Positions 54,291 to 62,693 of a stretch of 64,000 nt of DNA are shown one piece after another. A program made the position numbers and the translations under genes. Within the stretch, counting starts at the first letter, position 1. Each line of letters begins with the position of its first letter. The notes beneath the pieces are model-generated. The model was not told the DNA's origin. It searched no databases and saw nothing but the letters and a program-made list of their open reading frames with translations. The stretch comes from an uncultured Chiayiivirga sp. GTDB taxonomy: Bacteria > Pseudomonadota > Gammaproteobacteria > Xanthomonadales > Xanthomonadaceae. The stretch spans positions 1 through 64,000 of the forward strand of contig CAKSZJ010000004.1 of NCBI GenBank assembly GCA_934525595.1. The letters are read 5' to 3'.

Positions 54291-56039
54291 ATGCAGGTGC
54301 TTTCGGAAGGGATCGCGGCGAAGATCCGCGACGGGTTTTCGGACTACCACGCGCGTTTTGCCGCCATCACGCGCCGCGCCCGGTCGCGCTTCGAAACGCG
54401 CGACGCCGCCGCGATGCGCGCGGATCTGGTGGAGCGCATCGAGCTGTACGACGTGTGCGTTAACCAGATGCAGCACTGGCTCGAACGGGTGCTGGGCGCG
54501 CACGCGCAGGACCGCGCGCTGTGGGCGCGCATCCGCGACGCCTATGCGCAGGCGGTGGCCGACCTGCTCGACCAGGAGCTGTACAAGACCTGGTACAACA
54601 CCCTGACGCGGCGCTTCTTCCGCACCCTGGGCGTCGATGCGGCCATCGAGTTCGTCGCGCTGGACATCGAACCCACCGACCACATCACCCATCCGGTGGC
54701 ACGCCACAGCTACGCGGTGCAGGGCGACCTTGCGGCGGTGTTCGAGCGGGTGCTGCGGGGCTACCGCTTTTCCGTGCCCTGGGCGCATCCGACGCGCTGC
54801 GCGCGGGCCATGGCGGGCGCGGTGCGCGAGCGCTTCACCCACTGGAGCGCCGCGCAGTTCGTGCAGATCGAGCTGCTGGAGACGGTGTTCTACCGCGAGC
54901 AGCGCGCCTACCTGGTGGGCCGTGCCTTCGGTGAATACCGCCACACCCCGCTGGTGATCGCGCTGGAAAGCGGGCCGGACGGCCTCTTCGTGGATGCGCT
55001 TCTTACCGATCGCGACCACATCGCCCAGCTGTTCGGCTATACCCGCAGCCACTTCTTCGCCGACCTGCCCACGGTGGGCGACGCCGTGGTGTTCCTGCGC
55101 TCGCTGCTGCCGCACAAGCCGGTGGACGAGCTCTACACCGTGCTGGGCCGCGCCAAGCAAGGCAAGACCGAGCGCTACCGCGCCTTTTTCCGCCACCTCA
55201 CCCAGCGCCCCGACGAACAGTTCGTGCACGCCGACGGCGAGCGCGGCATGGTGATGCTGGTCTTCACCCTGCCCTCATGGCCGCTGGTGTTCAAGCTGAT
55301 CCGGGACCGCTTCGCCTATCCCAAGGAAACCGCGCGCGAGGAGGTGATGGCCAAGTACCGCATCGTCTCGCACCACGATCGCGCCGGTCGCCTGGTCGAT
55401 GCGCAGGAGTTCCGCCACCTGCGCTTTCCGCGCCGCCAGTTCGCGCCCGAGCTGCTGGAGGAACTCATGACCAGCTGCGCCAGCAGCGTGCAGGCCGAGG
55501 GCGACGACATCGTGATCGCGCACTGCTACGTCGAGCGCCGGCTGCGCCCGCTGAACCTGTACCTCAAGGAAGTACCCGCCGAGGACGCGATGCGCGCGGT
55601 GATCGACTACGGCCAGGCGATCCGCGATCTGGCGCGCTCGGACATCTTTCCCGGCGACCTGCTGCTCAAGAACTTCGGCGTCACCCGCAACCACCGCGCG
55701 ATTTTCTACGACTACGACGAGCTGGCGCTGGTGCGCGACTGCCGCTTCAAGCGCCTGCCGCAGGCGCGCAACGACGAGGACGAAATGCGTCACGGCGCCT
55801 GGTTCTACGTCGATCCCGCCGACGTGTTCCCCGAGGAATTTCCGCGCTTCCTAGGGCTCTCGCCCGAGCAGCACGAAGCGCTGCTGCGCGCGCATCGCGA
55901 CATCTTCGAAGTGGACTGGTGGCTGGCGCTGCAGGATTCCCTGCGCCGCGGCGAGGCGGGCGAGGTGATGCCCTATCCCGAAAGCGTGCGGCTTTCCGCC
56001 GGCGAAGCGTGCGGACCGGACGGCGCGCCGGCGGGGTGA
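54291..56039 (+). CDS. aceK: Isocitrate dehydrogenase kinase/phosphatase
   Basis: The 582-residue bifunctional enzyme phosphorylates and dephosphorylates isocitrate dehydrogenase, controlling flux between the TCA cycle and glyoxylate bypass. Typical segments are ELYKTWYNTLTRRFF, the ATP-site stretch WPLVFKLIRDRFAYPKE, SDIFPGDLLLKNFGVTR and FYDYDELAL. Length is normal. The start is the ATG at 54291. It is divergent from the sensor kinase, with 260 bp between the starts. aceBA are not in the window. Confidence 0.97.
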   Translation: MQVLSEGIAAKIRDGFSDYHARFAAITRRARSRFETRDAAAMRADLVERIELYDVCVNQMQHWLERVLGAHAQDRALWARIRDAYAQAVADLLDQELYKTWYNTLTRRFFRTLGVDAAIEFVALDIEPTDHITHPVARHSYAVQGDLAAVFERVLRGYRFSVPWAHPTRCARAMAGAVRERFTHWSAAQFVQIELLETVFYREQRAYLVGRAFGEYRHTPLVIALESGPDGLFVDALLTDRDHIAQLFGYTRSHFFADLPTVGDAVVFLRSLLPHKPVDELYTVLGRAKQGKTERYRAFFRHLTQRPDEQFVHADGERGMVMLVFTLPSWPLVFKLIRDRFAYPKETAREEVMAKYRIVSHHDRAGRLVDAQEFRHLRFPRRQFAPELLEELMTSCASSVQAEGDDIVIAHCYVERRLRPLNLYLKEVPAEDAMRAVIDYGQAIRDLARSDIFPGDLLLKNFGVTRNHRAIFYDYDELALVRDCRFKRLPQARNDEDEMRHGAWFYVDPADVFPEEFPRFLGLSPEQHEALLRAHRDIFEVDWWLALQDSLRRGEAGEVMPYPESVRLSAGEACGPDGAPAG

Positions 56040-56098
56040 CGACGCAGCGCCGATGGATCATGCTTGCGCGGATTCCCTGACCCTTCCGGAGATTTCCC

Positions 56099-56992
56099 AT
56101 GCGCATCGCTCCGTCCCTCCTCGCCCTGGCCTGCGTCGCCGCATTGAGCGGCTGCCAGCAGCAGGCTGCCGCCCCGTCCGAAACCCCTGCACCGCCCGCC
56201 GTCCAGGCGCCCACCGCGGCCCCCGTGGCGCAGGCCGCCAGCGCGACCGACGAGGCGCGCCAGCGCCTTGAAGCGATCGTCTCCGGCGAACACCGCGCCG
56301 AGGCCGACCGCGCGCGCGACCCACACCGCCACCCGGTCCAGACCCTGGGCTTCTTCGACATCCAGCCCGACGACACGGTGATCGAGATCACTCCGGGCGG
56401 CGGCTGGTATACCGATATCCTGGCGCCTTACCTGCGCACGCACGGGCGCTTCATCGGCGCGATCTGGGACGACACCCTGCCCGACCAGCCGCCCTACTAC
56501 GCGCGTCTCAACGCGCAGCTCGCCGACAAGATCGCCGCCGCCCCCGACGTGTACGGCGAACCGGAGCTGCGCCGTTTCGACCCGAAGGCGCCGGCGTTCG
56601 GCGAGGCCGCTTCGGCCGACGCCGTGCTGACCTTCCGCAATGCGCACAACTGGATCGGCTCCGGCACCGCGGAGGCCTACTTCAAGGCCTTCTTCGATGT
56701 GCTCAAGCCGGGCGGCACGCTGGGCGTGGTGGACCACCGCGCCAAGGGCGAAGCCCCCACCGACGGCAAGACCGGCTACGTGACCGAGCAGCAGATCATC
56801 GACCTGGCCAGCGCCGCCGGATTCCAGCTGGCCGCGCGCAGCGAGATCAACGCCAACCCGGCCGACACCGCCGACCACCCCAAGGGCGTCTGGACCCTGC
56901 CGCCCGGTTACGCGCTGGGCGACGAGGATCGCGAGAAATACACCGCGATCGGCGAATCGGACCGCATGACGCTGAAGTTCGTGAAGCCCTGA
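56099..56992 (+). CDS. Exported methyltransferase-like lipoprotein (COG4798-type)
   Basis: The 297-residue protein has a lipoprotein signal (ALACVAALSGC, Cys near residue 19), a proline/alanine-rich spacer (20-50), and a class I methyltransferase-like domain. The domain has a motif I-like VIEITPGGGWYTDIL (about 88-102) and a later FKAFFDVLKPGGTLGVVDHRA. Predicted export is odd for a SAM-dependent fold, since SAM is cytoplasmic. It may bind another ligand or be retained inside. It lies 59 bp after aceK. Confidence 0.85.
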   Translation: MRIAPSLLALACVAALSGCQQQAAAPSETPAPPAVQAPTAAPVAQAASATDEARQRLEAIVSGEHRAEADRARDPHRHPVQTLGFFDIQPDDTVIEITPGGGWYTDILAPYLRTHGRFIGAIWDDTLPDQPPYYARLNAQLADKIAAAPDVYGEPELRRFDPKAPAFGEAASADAVLTFRNAHNWIGSGTAEAYFKAFFDVLKPGGTLGVVDHRAKGEAPTDGKTGYVTEQQIIDLASAAGFQLAARSEINANPADTADHPKGVWTLPPGYALGDEDREKYTAIGESDRMTLKFVKP

Positions 56993-57006
56993 TCGACCAG
57001 AGGCCA

Positions 57007-57035
57007 TCCTGCCGCCGCTCCGTCCGGCGGCAGGA
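57007..57035. terminator. Hairpin between convergent COG4798-like and Nudix genes
   Basis: TCCTGCCGCCG (57007-57017) and CGGCGGCAGGA (57025-57035) form a perfect 11-bp stem with a 7-nt loop. No U-tract; a bidirectional terminator is the likely role given the convergent stops on both sides. Confidence 0.5.
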
Positions 57036-57041
57036 CACGCA

Positions 57042-57530
57042 CTACAGGCGCGAATAGCTCCACGACACCGGGCGGCCGTTGCGATACGGCATCACGCCGT
57101 GGAAGGCGCGCGGATCGGCGTCGAACACCAGCGGCAGGAAGTGGCGATCCCCTTCCCACATCGGCAAATCCATCAGGCGGTCGAGCGGCTTCCACTCCAG
57201 GCTGCCTTCCGGATTGCGCGTGAAGGGCGTGCCCGCATAGCGGGTAATGAGGAACACGAAGCCCAGCCAGTCCTCGCCGTTCTTGCCGAACCCCGGCCAG
57301 GAAATCGTGCCGCGCAGGCTGATTTCCTCGCACTGGATGCCGGCCTCCTCAAGGATTTCCCGGCGCATCCCGGCCACCACGTCCTCGTCGGCCTCCAGCT
57401 TGCCGCCCAGGCCGTTGTACTTGCCCAGATGCTCGTCCTCGGGACGCGCGTTGCGGTGGATCATCAGCACCTCTCCGCGGTCCGGTGAAAGCACGTAACC
57501 AAGCGTGCCGATGATGGGGCAATAGGGCAT
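57042..57530 (-). CDS. Nudix hydrolase (8-oxo-dGTP diphosphatase-like)
   Basis: The 162-residue protein has a full Nudix box at about residues 42-64 (GGKLEADE...REILEEAGI). The N-terminal VLMIHRN and KYNGLGG stretches resemble MutT/MTH1-like enzymes that sanitise oxidised purine nucleotides. The start is the ATG at 57530. It lies 19 bp downstream of queF on the same strand and is likely cotranscribed. Confidence 0.9.
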   Translation of the reverse strand: MPYCPIIGTLGYVLSPDRGEVLMIHRNARPEDEHLGKYNGLGGKLEADEDVVAGMRREILEEAGIQCEEISLRGTISWPGFGKNGEDWLGFVFLITRYAGTPFTRNPEGSLEWKPLDRLMDLPMWEGDRHFLPLVFDADPRAFHGVMPYRNGRPVSWSYSRL

Positions 57531-57549
57531 CGGTCTCTCCGGACGCGGG

Positions 57550-58374
57550 TTATTGGCGCGCCAGGCGCGGATTGGGCGGCGCGCCGGGTTCGCTGCTGCG
57601 CCAGGGATTGATGTCCAGGCCACCGCGGCGGGTGTAGCGCGCATGGACGGTGAGGCGCTCGGGCACGCAGCGCGCGCGGATGTCGCAGAAGATGCGCTCC
57701 ACGCACTGCTCGTGGAACTCGCTGTGGTCGCGGAACGAGACGAGGTAGCGCAGCAGCCCCTCGCGCCCGATGCGCGGGCCGGCGTAATCGATCTGCACGC
57801 TGGCCCAGTCCGGCTGGCCGGTGACCGGGCAGTTGGACTTGAGCAGGTGCGAGACCAAAACCTCTTCGGCCCGATCCTGCGGGTCGGCACCAAGATGTTC
57901 CGGACGCGGCGGGCCGTAGTCGGACACCTCGCCATCGAGTTCATCGATGCACTCGCCCGGCAAGGTCTCGATGCGCTCGGCGCCGAAGGCCTGCGGCAGC
58001 ACCAGCGTCACCCCGACCGGCGCACCGGCAGCCTGCGACAGATCATCCACCAGGCGCGCGCGCACCGCGTCCGCGCTCGCCATCCGGGTGCCCGAGAACG
58101 ACCCCAGATAGAGCTTGAAGCTCTTGGATTCGATCAGGTTCGGGCTGGTGGCCGGTACCGCGAAGCGCGCCAGCGCGATCCGCGGCATGCCGCGCGCATC
58201 GAGCCAGGACAGCTCGTAGGCATTCCACAGATCCACCCCGTGGAAAGGCGGCGCTTCGCCCAGCCCCAGCGCATCGCGTCCGGCGCGGCGCGGAATCGGG
58301 AACAGCAGGGCGGGATCGAGATGCTGTGCGTAGCGCGCCTCGCGCCCGAGCGGCGAATCATGCGGCGTGGTCAT
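57550..58374 (-). CDS. queF: NADPH-dependent 7-cyano-7-deazaguanine reductase QueF
   Basis: The 274-residue long-form (two T-fold) QueF reduces preQ0 to preQ1 in queuosine synthesis. The NADPH/QueF motif region [13 protein letters not shown] lies at 82-94. The catalytic C182 and D189 are in [11 protein letters not shown], and [17 protein letters not shown] holds the Glu/His contacts. No other queuosine genes are adjacent. It is divergent from tatD. Confidence 0.96.
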   Translation of the reverse strand: MTTPHDSPLGREARYAQHLDPALLFPIPRRAGRDALGLGEAPPFHGVDLWNAYELSWLDARGMPRIALARFAVPATSPNLIESKSFKLYLGSFSGTRMASADAVRARLVDDLSQAAGAPVGVTLVLPQAFGAERIETLPGECIDELDGEVSDYGPPRPEHLGADPQDRAEEVLVSHLLKSNCPVTGQPDWASVQIDYAGPRIGREGLLRYLVSFRDHSEFHEQCVERIFCDIRARCVPERLTVHARYTRRGGLDINPWRSSEPGAPPNPRLARQ

Positions 58375-58487
58375 CCGCGCATTCTAGCCGGCTCGCCTTT
58401 CGCCGCGCGGAACGGCCACAATGTCCGATTGCGCGCGGCTCGACCGCGACGCGGCGAAACGCCCCGCCCCTTCCGACACCCGACCCC

Positions 58488-59288
58488 ATGATCGACATCG
58501 GCGCCAATCTCACCCACGACAGCTTCGACCACGACCGCGACGCGGTGCTGGCTCGCGCGCGCGACGCCGGCGTGACGCGGATGATCGTCACCGGCGCCAG
58601 CCGCGAGCATTCGCCCCGGGCGCTGGCGCTGGCCCGGGCGCACCCCGGCGTGCTCTACGCCACCGCCGGCGTGCACCCGCACCACGCGGTCGAATACACC
58701 GCCGAGTGCGACGCGGAGCTGCGCGCGCTGCACGCGCATCCGGAGGTGGTGGCGGTGGGCGAATGCGGGCTCGACTACTTCCGCGACTTTTCCCCGCGTC
58801 CGGCACAGCGGCGCGCCTTCGAGATGCAGTTGCAGATCGCGATCGACACCGGCAAGCCGCTGTTCCTGCACCAGCGCGATGCGCACGACGATTTCATCGC
58901 CATCATGAAGAACGTGGAGGACCGCGTCGGCCCGGCCGTGGTGCACTGCTTCACCGGCGAACGGCGCGAACTGTTCGAGTGCCTGGATCGCGACTTTTAC
59001 ATCGGCATCACCGGCTGGCTGTGCGACGAGCGCCGCGGCGCACATCTTCGCGAGCTGGTGAAGAGCATCCCGGCCGACCGCCTGATGATCGAGACCGACG
59101 CGCCCTATCTCCTGCCCCGCACCCTGCGCCCGATGCCCAGGGACCGCCGCAACGAACCGGCCTTCCTGCCGCACATCGCCGAAGAGTTGGCCAGGGATCG
59201 CGGCGAGACGACGGACCAGCTCGCCGCCTCCACCACCGCCACGGCGCAGGCGTTTTTCCGCCTGCCGGACGCGGCCTCGTCGGCCTGA
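58488..59288 (+). CDS. tatD: TatD-family metal-dependent hydrolase (DNase)
   Basis: The 266-residue TIM-barrel hydrolase has metal-binding motifs VHPHHAVEYT, GECGLDYFRD (Glu), LFLHQRDA, VVHCFTG and ETDAPYLLPRT (Asp). TatD proteins have 3'-5' DNase activity and have been linked to DNA repair. The start is the ATG at 58488. It is convergent with the YadGH-type exporter genes. Confidence 0.93.
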   Translation: MIDIGANLTHDSFDHDRDAVLARARDAGVTRMIVTGASREHSPRALALARAHPGVLYATAGVHPHHAVEYTAECDAELRALHAHPEVVAVGECGLDYFRDFSPRPAQRRAFEMQLQIAIDTGKPLFLHQRDAHDDFIAIMKNVEDRVGPAVVHCFTGERRELFECLDRDFYIGITGWLCDERRGAHLRELVKSIPADRLMIETDAPYLLPRTLRPMPRDRRNEPAFLPHIAEELARDRGETTDQLAASTTATAQAFFRLPDAASSA

Positions 59289-59336
59289 GGCGTTCATGCC
59301 GCGCCGCGATGCGCGACGTGTATGACCCGGTTTGAC

Positions 59337-60110
59337 TCAGCTGCGCAGGCCGACGCCGCGATCCAGCAGCCACAGCGCGAATCCGCCGAGCAGCGCGACG
59401 AAACCGAGCATCAGCGCATAGGCCACCCACAGCGGCACGTCGCTGGTGCCCAGCAGGCCGTAGCGGAAGGCGTTGACCATGTAGAAGATCGGGTTGGCGT
59501 AGGTCGCACTCTGCGCCCAGCCGGGCAGGAGCGTGATTGAGTAGAACACCCCGCCCAGGTAGGTGAGCGGCGTGAGGATGAAGGTCGGCACGATGGCGAT
59601 GTCGTCGAACTTCTTCGCGTACACCGCGTTGACGAACCCGGCGAGCGAGAAGATCGTGGCACCCAGCAGCATCGAGCTGAGCATCACCAGCGGATGCGGG
59701 ACGTGTACGCGGGTGAAGGCCATGGCGATGAGGAAGACGATGGCACCCACCATCAAGCCGCGCAGCACGCCGCCGGCGACGTAGCCGGCAAGCACCACCC
59801 AGGCCGGGGCCGGGCTGACCAGCAGCTCTTCCACGTGGCGGCCGAACTTGGCACCGAAGAAGCTGGACGAGATGTTGCCGTAGGCGTTCTGGATGATGCT
59901 CATCATCACCAGGCCGGGCACGATGAACTCCATGTAGCCGTAGCCGCCCATGTCGCCGATGCGCGCGCCGATCAGCTTGCCGAAGATAAGGAAGTAAAGC
60001 GTCATCGTGATCGCGGGCGGGATCAGGGTCTGCGTCCAGATGCGAAGGATGCGGACGACCTCGCGCCGGGCGATGGTGTGCAGCGCGACGAGGTTCGGAT
60101 GCCGGCTCAT
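59337..60110 (-). CDS. yadH: ABC-2 type exporter permease (YadH-like)
   Basis: The 257-residue protein has six hydrophobic segments from about residue 25 to 250. ABC-2 permease signatures are YMEFIVPGLVMMSIIQNAYGNISSSFF and LTYLGGVFYSITLLPGW. It pairs with the ATPase gene upstream by a 4-nt overlap. The substrate is unknown. Confidence 0.93.
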   Translation of the reverse strand: MSRHPNLVALHTIARREVVRILRIWTQTLIPPAITMTLYFLIFGKLIGARIGDMGGYGYMEFIVPGLVMMSIIQNAYGNISSSFFGAKFGRHVEELLVSPAPAWVVLAGYVAGGVLRGLMVGAIVFLIAMAFTRVHVPHPLVMLSSMLLGATIFSLAGFVNAVYAKKFDDIAIVPTFILTPLTYLGGVFYSITLLPGWAQSATYANPIFYMVNAFRYGLLGTSDVPLWVAYALMLGFVALLGGFALWLLDRGVGLRS

Positions 60111-61042
60111 GACGCGGCCACCTCGCGCGCGGTCAGGCGCAGGAAGAGTTCTTCCAGCCGATTGCTGCGGTTGCGCATCGAGCGCACCACGATGCCGGAC
60201 TCGCCCAGCGCGGAAAAAAGCAGGTTGAGGTTCATGGTGCGCGGCATTTCGACGTCGAGGGTGCGGACATCGCGTGCGGTCAGGCGTACGCCCTCGATCT
60301 GCGGCAGCAGCGCGGGCAATTCGCCGTCGATGTCGAACACGAAGCCTTCCACGTCGAGCGTGGCCAAAAGCGCCCTCATCGCGGTGTGCTGCACGATCCG
60401 GCCGTGGTCGATGATGGCGATATTGCGGCACAGCTCCTCGGCTTCCTCCAGATAGTGCGTGGTGAGGATGACCGTGGTGCCGGAGGCGTTGATCTCGCGC
60501 ATCTGCTGCCACATGCCGCGGCGGATCTCGATATCCACCCCGGCGGTGGGTTCATCCAGGATCAGGAGGCGTGGGCGCGTCATCAGGGCACGGGCGATCA
60601 TCAGGCGCCGCTTCATGCCACCCGAAAGGGTGCGGCTGATGTGCTGCGCCTTGTCGGAAAGTTGGGCGCGCGCCAGCTCCTGGTGCGCACGCTCGATCGC
60701 CTGCGTGCGCGGCACGCCGTGGAAGCCGGCGTAGTTCACCAGGATGTCGAAGGGACGCTCGAACAGGTTGAAATTGATTTCCTGCGGCACCAGGCCAACC
60801 AGGTGCATGGCCTCGCCGCGCTGCCGCGCCACGTCCACGCCGAACACTTCCACGGTGCCGGCGCTGGCGTTGACCAGCGAACTGATGATGCCGATGAGGG
60901 TGGACTTGCCGGCTCCATTGGGGCCAAGGAGGGCGAAAAAGTCGCCTTCGGCCACGTCCAGGCTGATGCCGTGCAGGGCCGTGACGCCATTGTCGTAAAC
61001 CTTGCGCAAGTCGGAGACGTGCAGCGCCGGGGGCGAACTCAT
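60107..61042 (-). CDS. yadG: ABC exporter ATP-binding protein (YadG-like)
   Basis: The 311-residue protein has Walker A GPNGAGKST, signature LSGGMKRRLMIARAL, Walker B LLILDEPTAGVD and switch His in TTHYLEEAEE. The C-terminal 75 residues or so form the usual extension of the DrrA/CcmA group. It starts at ATG 61042 and is divergent from the ferredoxin-NADP reductase, with a 63-bp gap holding the promoters. Confidence 0.95.
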   Translation of the reverse strand: MSSPPALHVSDLRKVYDNGVTALHGISLDVAEGDFFALLGPNGAGKSTLIGIISSLVNASAGTVEVFGVDVARQRGEAMHLVGLVPQEINFNLFERPFDILVNYAGFHGVPRTQAIERAHQELARAQLSDKAQHISRTLSGGMKRRLMIARALMTRPRLLILDEPTAGVDIEIRRGMWQQMREINASGTTVILTTHYLEEAEELCRNIAIIDHGRIVQHTAMRALLATLDVEGFVFDIDGELPALLPQIEGVRLTARDVRTLDVEMPRTMNLNLLFSALGESGIVVRSMRNRSNRLEELFLRLTAREVAAS

Positions 61043-61105
61043 CGATGCCTGCCAGATAGTGCCAGCCCGCTAGTATAGCCGCTTGCCTGTTCCCTCCCTG
61101 CCGCC

Positions 61106-61840
61106 GTGACCACTCGCATTCCGCTTCGCCTCACGCACCGTCGCCCGATCACCGCGTCGGTGCTGCACCTGGGCTTCGAGCACGCCGACGGCGCGCCGCT
61201 GCCGTTCCGCGCCGGCCAGTTCATCCAGCTCCACGTCGTGGATGCGAGCGGCACCTTGCAGCGGCGCAGCTACTCGCTGGCCGGCGCGCCGCTCGAGGAA
61301 GGGAGGCGCTGGGAAATCCTCGTCGGGCTGGCTCCGGGCGGTCTGGCCAGTGCGCGCCTGGCGCAGATGGCGATGGGCGAGACGGTGGAGGCGACCGGGC
61401 CATTCGGGCGTTTCGGCCTGGCCGCGCGCGACGCCGTGCCGCGCTACCTGATGATCGCCACCGGCACCGGCATCGCGCCGTTCCGTTCGATGCTGCCAGA
61501 CCTCGTGCAGCGCGCCGAAAGCGGCGCGAAGGTCGTCTTGCTGCACGGGGTCCGCGACAGCGCGCAGCTGTATTTCCGCAAGGACTTCCTCGACGCCGCG
61601 GGCGCGGTGCCCGGTTTCACCTACCTGGGCTGCCTGTCGCGGGAAGCCGTGCCCGGGGGCGATCCGCATCTGCTGGGCGGCCGGGTGCAGCAGGCGCTCG
61701 AAGGGCTCGCGCCGCAGCCTGGCGACATCGCCTGCCTCTGCGGCCATCCGGATATGGTGGACGACGTCGCGGCGCGACTGCGCGAAGCCGGACTGGCGCC
61801 CCCGGCGATCCGGCGCGAACGCTTCACCGCATCGGGCTGA
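61106..61840 (+). CDS. Ferredoxin/flavodoxin-NADP reductase
   Basis: The 244-residue FNR-family flavoenzyme has an FAD-binding RRSYSLAG motif (RxYS), an NADPH-binding ATGTGIAPFRSML stretch, and CLCGHPDMVDDV near the C-terminus. It transfers electrons between NADPH and ferredoxin or flavodoxin. The start is a GTG at 61106. It is monocistronic. The C-terminus lacks the aromatic tail typical of plastidic types. Confidence 0.9.
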   Translation: MTTRIPLRLTHRRPITASVLHLGFEHADGAPLPFRAGQFIQLHVVDASGTLQRRSYSLAGAPLEEGRRWEILVGLAPGGLASARLAQMAMGETVEATGPFGRFGLAARDAVPRYLMIATGTGIAPFRSMLPDLVQRAESGAKVVLLHGVRDSAQLYFRKDFLDAAGAVPGFTYLGCLSREAVPGGDPHLLGGRVQQALEGLAPQPGDIACLCGHPDMVDDVAARLREAGLAPPAIRRERFTASG

Positions 61841-61841
61841 G

Positions 61842-61870
61842 GCGCGGCGCCGATCAGGCCGGCGCCGCGC
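61842..61870. terminator. Hairpin between convergent FNR and lipoprotein genes
   Basis: GCGCGGCGCCG (61842-61852) and CGGCGCCGCGC (61860-61870) form a perfect 11-bp stem with a 7-nt loop, starting 2 nt after the FNR stop. No U-tract follows, so terminator function is inferred from position. Confidence 0.45.
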
Positions 61871-61879
61871 GGGACGGGC

Positions 61880-62578
61880 TCAGTTGGCGCCCGCCTCCGC
61901 CGCATCGAGCTTGCCCAGGAACAGGCGGGCGATGTCCTCGACCTGCGCCTTGCGCTCGGGCGAGCCCTGATCAGACGCCGCCGGATACTGCGCGATGTCG
62001 TACATCACCTCGCCCTGGCGAACGATCAGCGCGGGATCGGGCGGATGCTCGGAATCGACCCAGGCCGCCAGGGCAGTTTCGTGCAGGTGGAACACCGTGC
62101 TTCCGTCACGTACCCGGTAAGTCCACTGGTCCTGCAGCGCGCCGTGGCCGGCGGCGCGGAAGCTCGCGTCGGTGTAGAGATCGACGCGGATGAAACGCGA
62201 GTCCAGGTCGATCTTGTCCGGATCGCGGTTGCTGCCGAACGCGAACAGACAGGCGTTCTCCACGGCCATGCCATACGCGCGGCGCTGGGCGGTGACGTCG
62301 ATGATGGTCGGCTGGTCGGGCAGCACGCGTGCCAGCTCTTCCTCGCTCAGCACGTCGCAGGCGAACGGCGCCTCGACGCTGGTGCGCACCCGCACCCGGC
62401 TGGGTTCGCGGGGTGCCGCGGCGGCGGGCGGGTCGGGCTGGACCTCGGCCTGCACCGGCGGCGCGGCGGGTGCAGTGGCAGGCTCGGGCGTGCCGCCGCA
62501 GGCGGCGAGGCTCGCGATGCCGGCCAGAACGAGCAGGGGCAGAACGGCACGCGGGGGCTGATTCGGAATCTTCATCAT
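61880..62578 (-). CDS. Lipoprotein of unknown function
   Basis: The protein has 232 residues. A lipoprotein signal peptide ends GIASLAACGG (Cys near residue 27). A proline/alanine-rich spacer (about 30-60) precedes a folded part with CDVLSEEELARVLP, the start of which resembles DUF3558-like proteins. Two cysteines may pair. Function is not recognised. The first ATG (62578) or the next (62575) is the start. It is divergent from the TAP-like hydrolase gene. Confidence 0.75.
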   Translation of the reverse strand: MMKIPNQPPRAVLPLLVLAGIASLAACGGTPEPATAPAAPPVQAEVQPDPPAAAAPREPSRVRVRTSVEAPFACDVLSEEELARVLPDQPTIIDVTAQRRAYGMAVENACLFAFGSNRDPDKIDLDSRFIRVDLYTDASFRAAGHGALQDQWTYRVRDGSTVFHLHETALAAWVDSEHPPDPALIVRQGEVMYDIAQYPAASDQGSPERKAQVEDIARLFLGKLDAAEAGAN

Positions 62579-62693
62579 CGGTCACCAGAATGCGGGGCCG
62601 GTAGTATATCGGCCCGGCCGCACCGGCCGTGCGGTCACAGCGCCGGGACTTTATCCGTCGGTATCGCGTCTCCGCCACTTTCCCCGGAATCCC

